Below, one piece after another: positions 32,433 to 41,412 of a stretch of 64,000 nt of DNA (position 1 is the first letter of the stretch; every line of letters starts with the position of its first letter). The position numbers and the translations under genes were made by a program. The DNA lies in assembly GCA_033439685.1 (NCBI GenBank), contig JAUEDM010000001.1:9238001-9302000 (forward strand). The letters run 5' to 3'. Under the pieces are notes generated by a model. It saw only the letters and a list, made by a program, of their open reading frames with translations. It had not been told where the DNA came from and did not search any database. Source of the stretch: Apodospora peruviana. Its lineage: Eukaryota > Ascomycota > Sordariomycetes > Sordariales > Lasiosphaeriaceae.

Positions 32433-34507
32433 ATGCTGATCCAGAGCAAGGATGAAAGCGACGGTATTAACTGTTCCGCGTCAGGGTACGAAGCTGACCC
32501 CGACATCGCGGGTATCGGGATACGTTTTCGCGACGTGTTGAAGCCGAGGGCTGATCTCAGTGCTGACAGAACTGTTCATCTAATTCCTTATCTAGGTTGT
32601 CGTAGGATTTCTCGGCACCGCTTGGCTGGTGGTCTTAATACTCGTCGTTTACTATTTGCTATTTTACAACCCAACTTTGGATGTCTTCAGCGATGGACCG
32701 GATAAAGTCATGAACCGACCAAACCCAATTGACATGGTCTTCTATAATGCCAGAAACAATCTCCTCAGTTTGTTATTTCCTGAGAATCAAGACGGAACGC
32801 GAAACAGTTTTATTCGCAAGCTTCACGGTCGTGCTGGTCGCGACGCTTTCACCGACGTGAGCTGTTCCTCAAGATGTCAACCCGAGTTTTTGCTAACAAA
32901 AGACTACCTGTACTAGGCTGTCATGAACCTAAGCGACCTCCTAATCGTCAGCGGAATCTTCATTCTCGTCAGCGGCTACTACGCCGGCACCCGCGGCCTT
33001 TCCGGGTACCACTGGAAGATGATGGTCCGGGTTGCTTGGTTCTCCACCATCACACACCTCGCTGCTCTGTCGTGTCTACGCACACATCTTTATCAGAACC
33101 AAGTTAAGAGGTTTCTGAGACTCATCCTGATTGGGATACTCGCTGTCATGGTGATCACGGTAACCATGGCGACGGCTGATGTTAATTTCAGCGATGCTCG
33201 ACCAGCGATCTGCTTTCTTCGACTACCCCGGCACCTATCGAATCTCGAAAACCTCGACGTCGTATTTTCCGTCCTTCTTCTGGCGTATAACATTCTTCTC
33301 CGAATTCTGAAGCTCCACTGAACGGTATCAGAAGCCTGGGCCGACAAAATTCGGAGTGCCATTGTTTGGTTGTTGCAACCAGCCGTCAAGCTCAGGCTAG
33401 TCTATGTCTTGCGTCTCCGAGGCTAAACCATGGAGTCAGATTAGGGCTGTACATTTTTTTTGTTCAGCCTTTCGTGGCCAGTCTCATCTTGGTCAATACA
33501 TACTATTTCATGTATACCTCGACAGTCGCTGAGGTAAGTATTGCAGGGACCCGATAGCACATGCTCTGTCGGGAAGAGGCTGACACCAGCTATGAACAGG
33601 TGTACTGGCTCCTTGTTTCAGCATTTTTGGGAACGCTGAGGCTCTTCGAGCTGAGAAACTCGCGATCGCAGGGAGAAGACAAATGGACGTTTGGTCAGAT
33701 TATGCCCGTGGCCTTGTTTCTGGCCCCACTGCTGGTGTTCATCGATACGGCCGTGAAGAGTTGGAAAGAAGAATCACCAGCGCCCGAGTTGATAGGTAAG
33801 CTCGCCCCACGTCCCGTCCATTCCAACTCCCACACACTCCTAAAAATGGCAATCATAAACTAGCCTCGCCGATCCCCATTCCAAATCGATATCTCCCATC
33901 ACTTGCCGACAATACCAACCTGCCATCATCTATCGACCACATCCAGAGCTTAGACAACAGATCTTTTTCCGTCCCCAGCCTCCAACCATTATCGCTTCCC
34001 AACCGGGATCAGCATCAACCCTTCATCGGCTACTTCGAAGACATCCCTGGCTTCCCATACCTGGTCCTGCAGCTATGCCTCTGGATCCTGTTCCTGACCT
34101 TCTGGGCTTACTGTTCAGGATTTGAGCTTTTCTTGTCCCTTTCCGATTCGCTTCATCCTGTCGAATACTACGGCAATGGCGATATTTCATTTTCCTTCGG
34201 TTACATTGGTAAATTGGATAACCCCAACAACCAGCTCGAGTCTCCAGTGGGTGGAATCTTCTATCTACTTCCCTGGATTCTCTTGTTTGGGCCTACCGCG
34301 TCGATGTTGTATCTTTTGTTTTATCCTCGCCGACCTTTTTTGCAGGGCTTCAAGGTCCCGCGCTCTCTGGCGGTTCTGTTGGAGACGACTTACGCAATCG
34401 CGTTCCTTCTTTTCCCTGCACTGACATTTGTGTATTGTCGGTTTTTTGTTGCATTGCAAATCCGGGGGTATTTGCTTATAAGTTATGTAGTACTTGGTAC
34501 ATTCTAG
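32433..34507 (+). pseudogene. Multi-pass fungal membrane protein gene with in-frame TGA and a frameshift
   Basis: The ATG at 32433 gives MLIQSKDESDGINCSASGYE then ADPDIAGIGIR, the start of a mould-specific multi-TM family. Exons continue through VVVGFLGTAWLVVLILVVYY, then, after a GTGAGC donor, VMNLSDLLIVSGIFILVSGY and the helix pair around LAWFSTITHLAALS-like sequence. The exon runs to ILLRILKLH, then TGA (33319-33321) where an Arg codon (CGA) would fit, and again reads as protein (VSEAWADKIRSAIVWLLQPA) to a one-base shift near 33425. Then come VQPFVASLILVNTYYFMYTS, WTFGQIMPVALFLAPLLVF and the last TM block (LQLCLWILFLTFWAYCSGFE) to 34507. Transport or receptor role unknown. Two lesions make it probably dead. 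Confidence 0.68.
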
Positions 34508-34906
34508 GCATCTAGGAGCTTGCTTTGACGGTTGTGGAACGGTAGCCCATCTCTCTTCAATTTGACTGCGTGGTAACAGTATGCATTCAATCTATCATAC
34601 TGTATTGTTCATGGAGCGGTATTGGTGCCACTGCAGGACGGACCTCCTTGTTCTTTCCTCTTCCCATTCAGACAACGCACGCTACATCGAAGAAAGGAGG
34701 AGCAGCAGCACCAATGGCGGCGGCGGCGCCACCAGCTTTGACACGAAGGGGAAACAGAAAAAGGTCTTACATCGTGTCCGATCAGCCCCGTTCTGACTTC
34801 CTTTCACCGGAGCTTTCACTGTCACAAAAGAAACATATACCTAAGTAAAAATATATTTTCAATATGCCGTCCCTAAAACACATTCTCCATTCTTGTACGG
34901 TATCTA
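34508..34906. other. Intergenic, no gene seen
   Basis: A 71-codon plus frame with a Gly run (34581-34796) has no family resemblance. Short GGC repeats lie at 34716-34727. Confidence 0.4.
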
Positions 34907-35378
34907 CTAGAACAACTTAAATTCACCAGGGAACGCCTTCTGGAATAGCCCGGTAGGATCATACTTCCTGCTCGCCGCCTGCAGTTTAGCCTTGTTCGTC
35001 GGGCCGTACGAGCTGATGACGTTCTGACCGGAGAAGGCATAGTTCATGTAAATGAAGGGAAACTTGGTGCCCTTGGCCGTCGCATAGGCCTGCATCCGGG
35101 CAAGTATGGTCTCCATGAAGGAAATCACAGCAGCATCGTCCGACTTGTTCTCCCAGTACGAGAGAAGCAGGACGGACACGATTGGCCCGTCCGAGGCGTG
35201 GATACCCAGCACGTTGCCGCCGCTGGCGTCCGACTTGGCCAGAAGCGAAACCGGGTAGGGCTGGAACGTTAGAGAGCACATGGCGCCGGCGATGCTATAC
35301 ATTGCGGGAAGGGTTGCCGTATAGATGTCGCTGATGTCTTGCAAGGTGGCGACGTCTGCCTTGACGTGGAAGTTGATG

Positions 35379-35540
35379 CAGGGTTGGAAATTGATCGACT
35401 GATCGATTTGATCGATTTGATCAAACGATTCGATTTTGATTTCGATCGTATCGATCCCAGCTGTTGGTCGATTGATATCGATCAATTGAAAGCACCGCTT
35501 GATCGATATCGTATCGACTTAACATTCAATTGATCGATTT
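35379..35540 (+). repeat. Left terminal and subterminal repeats of the hAT element
   Basis: The 20-bp TIR is followed by about 140 bases built from overlapping GATCGAT/ATCGATTT words, in both orientations. Such words often serve as transposase binding sites in hAT elements. The mirror-image right side is at 36990-37156. Confidence 0.8.
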
Positions 35541-36023
35541 GATTGCCGATCGCCACGTACATTGGTGGTGTCAGGGGTTGATAGGGTAGTACGTGTCGGT
35601 GGCTTTTGCTGGACGCGTCTGCCAAAACATCTTTGCAAGGTGTTAGAGGGGTATTACACGTAGTCCCTCATGATCCTTGCATCCCAGCTATTGCTCTGTG
35701 GGGTAAGACCCACTAGATAGAATGTTCCAGCTCTCATCATCTTCTAGATCCTTTCACCAGATCATGTATATAGATGCCTGTGGTAGACACTGTCAGAAGC
35801 GATGTACATTGGATTCGTTGATTTTATGAGGATTTATTCCATCTGACAGACACCACAAACATAGAGTTAGGAATGATCAACGAGAAACTTCTTCACACTA
35901 GTTTGGTGCAATCTCCCCCAATATAAGCCATCAGGTAGCCATAGGCAGCCACACGCGACAGCGACGCGCTACAACGGGATATGACGCGAAGAAAAGGAAC
36001 CGAGCGGCCAATTCCAATACGAC

Positions 36024-36876
36024 TTGGCCTCTGCACTGTTTGTAGCCTTTCCAACCACTATGGACTCATTTGATGAAGAGATAGAGGATGACTCCTCAGC
36101 GGCGTTGCCTTCCGAGCCACCAACCAGTTCGGCAATCTTCATATGTTTATTCAATCCGAAGATGAATCAGCTGCTCCTGCTCGACTGGCTTACATACCAT
36201 AACCTTCCCTTCAATCTCGTCAACTCTGAACGCTTCAAGCAAATCCTTCTCTATAATAACCCATTTCTTTAGGAAGGGCAGATACTAACCGGGAAGACGT
36301 ATGAGAGAAGTTTAACGAGAGTCTGGGAAGAGAAATACGCGAGCATGGCTCATGAAGTAGCCTGTGATAGCGTTTCAGCAGCTGGGACTAACAGTGCTCT
36401 GGATTATATTGAGCGCCAACTGGCATCCAGTCAGTCACTGACTTGCCCAGACTCTCAAGGGCGACAACATAAACGACCAAAGCAGTCAGCTGCGTTACCA
36501 GCACAGGATAAACTTGATTAGTATTTATCAGAGCCACCGGTGGATAGCGTTGCATACAAGGCTGACCCAATTGCTTGGTGGAGGGACGTTAGCGCTTTCC
36601 GCTTTCCTAGGCTGTCTTATATGGCTGTCGACTTCCTTACTATCGCATCATCTTCGGCAGAAACGGAGAGAGACTTCAGCAGTTGCGAGAGGATGGTAAC
36701 GACACTCAGATCCCGTCTACGACGCCATATTGTGGCCATGGCTCAATGCCTTCGTTCCTGGAGTAGAGGTGGCATTTATAAGCCAGCTCTTTCTCTTGGT
36801 CTCCTTGAAGGAGACAATTGGAGGCAAGTCCTTCGACTAGTAGGCAGGATCACCGTGGATGAGGATAATGGGGGCT
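36024..36876 (+). pseudogene. hAT transposase remnant, internally deleted
   Basis: The first frame (36024-36272) has LLLDWLTYHNLPFNLVNSER, a motif near the start of hAT transposase catalytic regions. A later frame (to 36876) has the dimerisation domain: DPIAWWRDVSAFRFPRLSYM, DFLTIASSSAETERDFS, RSRLRRHIVAMAQCLRSW. The RNase H-like catalytic core between them is missing and a TAG lies at about 36520 (KLD*YLSEPP). The protein cannot act. Confidence 0.82.
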
Positions 36877-36989
36877 AGTGTAAGAAGAGTAAAAGATATG
36901 GATTGGATTTTTCTCCAAAGGGAAAGTGACTACTATAGTGAGTCTGTATATATTTTATGGTGATGGGATTTCCTGCGCGACAACTATCG

Positions 36990-37156
36990 TTTGATCGAAT
37001 TGATTGTTGATCGATTCGACTTCAAATAGTTAATCGATCGATATCAATCGACTGAGAGAGCTAATCGATCGATATAAATCAATTAATAGTGACGATAGAT
37101 ATAATTCGATCGATCATGGCTCGGAAATCGATCGTATCGATCGATTTCCAACTCTG
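36990..37156 (-). repeat. Right terminal and subterminal repeats of the hAT element
   Basis: Reads inward on the minus strand from CAGAGTTGGAAATCGATCGA, then clusters of ATCGATCGAT and TATCGATCGATT. One G-to-A difference from the left TIR (CAGAG for CAGGG) and one T/C difference. Confidence 0.8.
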
Positions 37157-37284
37157 AGTTAATGTAGGCAGCCCTGGCCTGAGACTGGGCGGCCGCAGTT
37201 TGCTCCGACGCCGCAGCGCTGACGTTCTTCAGCGCCTTCGAGTTGAGCTCGTCGATTTGCGGTGTGATCTTGGTAAAAGGGTCG

Positions 37285-37569
37285 AGTATGGCCAACCTAG
37301 CGTCGACATTTTGGAACCAGGGCCGGTGGGAGGAGGCTGAGAAGCTGGAGGTGCAGGTGATGAAAACTCGCAAGACCAAGCCTGGGGCCAATCACCCAGA
37401 TACGTTGATGAGCATGCATAACCTCACTTTCACTTGGAAAGATCAATGTCGACATGTAGATGCTTTGGCACTGAGGGAGGACTGCACCCAGGCTCGGCGG
37501 CGAGTGCTTGGCGAAGAGCATCCGTACACGCTGTTATGTTTATCAACCGTCGCCAAGTGGAGTAGTTAG
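37285..37569 (+). pseudogene. Kinesin-light-chain-type TPR fragment
   Basis: Reads MANLASTFWNQGRWEEAEKL, VMKTRKTKPGANHPDTLMSM, then HNLTFTWKDQ and REDCTQARRRVLGEEHPYTL, stop at 37567-37569. These are two 42-residue TPR repeats of the kind at the C-terminus of fungal NB-ARC/TPR proteins, in the usual spacing. The HNLTFTWK repeat and the tail ending CLSTVAKW are the normal last unit. Everything upstream is missing: at about 37285 the sequence passes into the antisense of the BBE gene. Confidence 0.75.
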
Positions 37570-38025
37570 AATTAGCTTTGTTGTTTCGTTTATCCAGTCT
37601 AATCGGAGGGCTGCTTTTTTTTATACTTTTGCTCTCAAAGTCGAGTGATTGTTATGTAATTATCGGGTTAGTTTCCATCATATGCAAAATAACTTTGATT
37701 AGACAGCATGACCCAACAATGCATCAAACTTAAAATTGTGTGACAAACCAGCCAATAGTACACAACCATACCAGTGCGCCATGCCAGCCCTGTAAAAGGA
37801 AGCCAGAATTCCAAGTCGAAGAGTCTGGAATACTGTACGGTTTATATAACCTACGTCACATTCCCCCGGTCAACCAATGGTTCGACCGCGAACCGTGACC
37901 TTCAAACCCGCTTTCATACCCGTGCCGACCCACGGAGCGGAGGTCACCGATCTATTGGTTCCGGACATTGGAGGAGGAATTGACTGCAACTACTATATAT
38001 GAGCCTCGAAAAAAGCGCGACAACT
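37570..38025. other. AT-rich spacer
   Basis: No supported gene. Contains T and A runs (37613-37622) and, at 37881-37896, a short hairpin (GGTTCG, loop, CGAACC). Pol III-like T6 (minus strand, from AAAAAA at 38009-38014) lies by the tRNA-like piece described next. Confidence 0.35.
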
Positions 38026-38029
38026 TTTT

Positions 38030-38072
38030 ACGCCCCAGGTGGGGGTCGAACCCACCCAGTGTTGACTTGGAT
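38030..38072 (-). other. tRNA-like 3' half (T arm plus acceptor strand)
   Basis: On the minus strand: GTGGGTTCGACCCCCAC forms a five-pair T stem with the TTCGA loop and a B-box-like GGTTCGA. It is followed by a CTGGGGC acceptor strand, a few bases, and a T6 run as in pol III terminators. No matching 5' acceptor strand (GCCCCAG) or D and anticodon arms lie upstream; Gypsy sequence begins there instead. Therefore a partial tRNA gene or tRNA-derived piece, not a working tRNA. Confidence 0.55.
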
Positions 38073-38455
38073 TGTGACAGCTTTTGGAATGCCTTCACGC
38101 TGATTTTCGCCATTTGGACAAGACGATGTCTGTACCAACCGACAGCGTCTCGTCTCAGCTGATACGCCCCTTGCTGGTCGTATTTCCATTCCTGCTCGGG
38201 AACTGTTTCGGACTTCTTGACAGGTAATTCATCGAGCTCGTCCATCAAAGGAACACGATTCTCCTCATCTTGACATATGGCCTCTGTCATAGCCGTCAAT
38301 CCCCTCTTATCCTTGCCGTTTGTGCCGATAGTCGCGATATCGAGGTTTGGTTGTGGTCTCGGCAGGATTGCTTTGATGACAGGTATTGATGGCTTTGTAG
38401 CTGTCGACCTTCTCTCGAGCTCTTGCTGCTTTTCCAGCTCTTCTAGTTTTCGTAT

Positions 38456-39073
38456 TCACTGAAGGACATTGCGACGATCCCGTCGTCGTTTGTCCTCCTT
38501 AGCCATCAACTCTTCTCTCCTTCTCACACCCTCCTGGTGCTTCGGATCCGGCTTTCGGTCTTCTCCAGGGTCAGACACCTCGATGTTCTTCTTCCATTCC
38601 GGATCTAATGCCCAGTCTTTGTGAAAGACCAATCGCCTGTCGCGACAGTCCAGTAATACATCCCAGTATGCCATCCAACGCCACCCGATGATCAGGTCGT
38701 GAGATTGTTTCGGCAATACCACCATACAGTCGTCCTCCACGGTCCGGTTCTGCACAGTGAAATGGGCTCGCATCATTGAGTCGATACAGTCGTCTGCTCC
38801 TCCTTGGTATCCTCCTACACATCGAGGGTTGAAATCTCCTTGTTCTTTAATGTGTATCAAACGTTTGAGTTTGTCGGCAAACTTCCGACTCACAGATAAG
38901 TAAATGTCAGCTCCCGAATCAAGCAGAGCGTCAGTGGTAGTAAAGGACAATCCATTATATGCTAGGCTACAAGTGACCAACTGGGCTGGTCCTCCGAGCA
39001 AGATGCTTCGGAGGCCCAACTTTTTTGTCCTACCAGTGTTTCTTCTGATTGTCGTCCCTGAGAGGGAGTCCAC
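38456..39073 (-). pseudogene. Gypsy aspartic protease, active site intact
   Basis: 206 codons including the stop, with LLDSGADIYLSVSRKFADKL and VLPKQSHDLIIGWRWMAYWD. Unlike relic 1 the DSG triad is kept. The frame ends by TGA after RRRDRRNVLQ, where relic 1 continues with RIRRLEEFERQQ. The following sequence still reads as element in the same frame, so this is one nonsense change. Confidence 0.85.
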
Positions 39074-39087
39074 TTTCCCCAGGGTGA

Positions 39088-39357
39088 TTAGTTTTCCAAG
39101 TCAAAATCGTCCTTACCACCAGTAGTATTGTCGAAAGTGACCCTCTTCAGGTAACGCTGATGATTCTCGATTATGACTGCATCACGAGCTTCTCGGTCGA
39201 TGATCGAGTTGATACGGGAAGTAGCTGCTCCAGGCTTGTTTCGTGGGTTGTGAGGACAAATTGGAGACGTGTGTCCAGGCTCACGACAGGTGAGGCAACG
39301 ACCCTCGGCGATCAACTTCTTCATCTCTTTAGGGCTGGGGGCCGGAGGAAGCTTCAT
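39088..39357 (-). pseudogene. Gypsy gag zinc knuckle region
   Basis: Contains the intact CCHC box CLTCREPGHTSPICPHNPRN and REARDAVIIENHQRYLKRVT. Upstream (to 39556) lies the low-complexity gag linker in another frame. Confidence 0.8.
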
Positions 39358-39556
39358 ACCAGATGCTTGTCCAGTGCCGGAAGGAGTGTATGCTTTCGTG
39401 GTAGAAGTGGGAGCTCCTCCATGATTTCCGCGGTTATTGGGTGCAGTGCGCTTGCCTGAGCCCGATCCTCCTGATCCTCCCTAGTTACCATTTCGGTTGC
39501 CTGAGTTGGAATTATTCTTGCTGTTCTTCTGACGAGCGCGGGTGATGTTGTAAAAC

Positions 39557-40270
39557 GAGTGCCGCATGAAATCCAAGCCGCAGAAACTAAGGCTGACTAA
39601 AAGCTGAATCCGGTGGAAATTGCCACCAGTGTGTCTTCTCCATACCGTGACATACCTCAGATAGAACTCTCTCTATCTCTATTCAGACCGTCAACTCCAA
39701 TTTCGTAAATTCCTCCACAAGCTACGATGGTGCCGTCGGCGTACCATCATCCCCTTTCAGTGGTCACGCCGAGTCGCCGACAGCGAAAGAGAACTCACTG
39801 CCTGCACTTCCGGCTTCCTAATACTGCCTAGGTACTCCATCAACACACCTGACCATGACAGGGCGACGAATTTGCAGAACTGGATGGACTTGACTGCTTT
39901 GCGATGGCTTATGCGCCAATGGCGTCACAACCTCCTCGCGTTGACTTAATCGCCCAAATCGGTGCCGCCTCGGCCTACGACGGACCATACCGTCAGTTGC
40001 TAACATGCAGTACAATATGGTATAATCCCAGCCCTCTCAAACAAGTCTGGTGCATTGCCAACGTACGGCGCCAGGGACTCATGCTTCAACGCGAGCCAAG
40101 GTTTCAAAATGGTGATTTTGAATTCCGGAATGGACCCCAACCAATGAGATTGAGGGCGGTCCATTCTATTTCGCCAAGACTTCCAAAACGCGCGTGATCT
40201 GAGCCCCTAATTTGCGGCTGAGCATCAAGGCCCTTAAACTCTTCCCAAGCACTAGTGTGATTTTAGTCCT
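39557..40270. other. No assigned gene
   Basis: After the Gypsy junction two plus-strand frames stay open for 60-100 codons (one reads LHKLRWCRRRTIIPFQWSRR, about 39660-39930), but neither has a start, splice structure or known motif. Could be a fragment of the gene the retroelement joined. Confidence 0.3.
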
Positions 40271-40276
40271 TAGTTT

Positions 40277-40299
40277 TTAGTAACTAAATTAGTTACTAA
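40277..40299. repeat. 23-bp perfect palindrome with one-base spacer
   Basis: TTAGTAACTAA, A, TTAGTTACTAA. The arms are exact reverse complements. It sits about 30 bases upstream of the HET remnant. Partial extension of the arms (TCCTTAG on the left, CTAAGGA on the right) with an unpaired T run is visible. Confidence 0.85.
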
Positions 40300-40306
40300 G
40301 GATGTC

Positions 40307-40822
40307 ATGGCCTGGGCCCATGCAGTATATAACCCACTAGATTCCAAGCCTTGTCACCTTGGAATTCCGACATCCTTTTGGATTGAGGGGTTGTTAGCGC
40401 AGTTGTATATGTGGGTTGATACATGTTGTATTGACAAGTCCAGCTCGTCAGAGCTGGAGGAGGCGATTAACTCCATGTTTCAGTGGTACCGCAACGCGGT
40501 GGTGTGTTACGCGTTTCTGCCGGATGCCCGCCAAGCCAGCGTCGCCCAGCGCATGTCATGGGCCGCCCACCGCATCACCACCCGCCGCGAGGATCTCGCC
40601 TACTGTCTCCTTGGCATCCTCGGCGTAACCATGCCTATGATCTACGGCGAGGGCGACCGCGCGTTTTCCTGTCTGCAAGACGAAATCATGCGTGCCAGCC
40701 CGGATCAGTCTATCCCAGTGGGAGCGCTGTCGTTAGGTGATTATCTTCAAATGACCATGTCTGCGGTTCTTTGGTCTGTAGGGTCTATTGGGTTTATTAT
40801 TTTTGTGTTTGTGACGAGGTGA
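40307..40822 (+). pseudogene. HET-domain protein, internally deleted
   Basis: The frame reads YMWVDTCCIDKSSSSELEEA then INSMFQWYRNAVVCYAFLPD, the core of the HET (heterokaryon incompatibility) domain. It then jumps to VAQRMSWAAHRITTRREDLA and LLGILGVTMPMIYGEGDRAF, ending with a hydrophobic helix (MSAVLWSVGSIGFIIFVFV). The usual middle part of HET with GWTLQELIAP is missing, so about 70-80 residues are lost in frame. The first exon and its normal start are not found. HET proteins trigger death of incompatible hyphal fusions. Status: probable in-frame deletion relic. Confidence 0.7.
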
Positions 40823-41412
40823 TTGTGGATGGGTTGAAGACGCGGGTATACAGATACTGTCAGATAGAAAGGGGTGCCTGTCAGAAAGGAAGGGTTCGAG
40901 AAGTGGCCAGAATCATGGATTTGTAATAGTTGCCACAAGACGTGCAATTACAATTGCGTTGGCTTGCCACCATCTACGGCAATAAAAGAAGCTCTCGGGC
41001 TTCGCCAGAAAGCGAGACAGGGAGAAATACAATCATGGAATAAAATCCTCATAAAATCAATGAATCCAATGTGCATCGCTTCTGACAGATACATGTAATG
41101 TCCTCTGGGTGGGAAGAGTCAAAAATCGAAGGCGGGATGGATCAAAGCAAAGAATGAACTCGAGGCATTTATACTGGTTTAGTTTGTCGCACATAAAAGG
41201 TTATATCTAAGATCTAAACTGTGTTTTCTCATCTTGACTAGAGCGTAGCAAAGTACCTGGATCAAACTCAGGTTCAAATGCCAGCATAGTCAGTGCAATG
41301 ATCATTCTTTAACTAGGTAGGTAGCTGCCATACTACCAATAATATTTGGCGTGGAACCGTCTCTCAATCCGTATATTACCATCCCTTGACTGCCGCTCTC
41401 CACTTATTCGGT
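40823..41412. other. Intergenic, downstream of the amidase
   Basis: No supported gene; a 74-codon plus frame (40874-41098) has no motif. AT-rich. Confidence 0.4.

Larger units (their letters stand above)
35379..37156 (+). mobile_element. hAT DNA transposon relic with TIRs and 8-bp target duplication
   Basis: Left end CAGGGTTGGAAATTGATCGA (35379 on), right end on the complement CAGAGTTGGAAATCGATCGA (37156 inward): 18 of 20 bases match. Flanking octamers are AGTTGATG (35371-35378) and AGTTAATG (37157-37164), a 7-of-8 target-site duplication, the length typical of hAT. Subterminal regions are dense in GATCGAT motifs on both sides (35385-35540 and 36990-37145). Inside, hAT transposase remains on the plus strand. 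The element splits a BBE oxidoreductase gene. Confidence 0.9.
34907..37290 (-). pseudogene. FAD-linked oxidoreductase (BBE domain), C-terminal part, split by a hAT element
   Basis: The minus strand carries TLDPFTKITPQIDELN-like sequence and SAAASEQTAAAQSQARAAYI (37290-37165), then a 1,778-bp insertion, then FHVKADVATLQDISDIYTA, SLTFQPYPVSLLAKSDASGG, and the BBE-type end FIYMNYAFSGQNVISSYGPT, NKAKLQAASRKYDPTGLFQK, stop at 34907-34909. The two halves rejoin in frame through the duplicated 8-bp target. BBE enzymes are flavin oxidases in natural-product and sugar oxidation. The N-terminal FAD-binding part is absent: at about 37290 the gene is cut by a TPR gene fragment on the other strand. Confidence 0.78.
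38073..39556 (-). mobile_element. Ty3/Gypsy relic 2 (gag-protease part)
   Basis: Same family and orientation as the relic at 17-20.7 kb, close to it in protein over the shared part. It runs from the gag linker (N/G-rich, about 39556) through the zinc knuckle and protease to the RT linker (KISVKAFQKLS at about 38080). No LTR, RT or integrase. Right end abrupt; left end joins the tRNA-like half. Confidence 0.85.

Noticed and set aside
37881..37896. GGTTCG...CGAACC hairpin as a tRNA T arm
   Set aside because: The stem pairs but no acceptor or other arms fit around it; probably chance.
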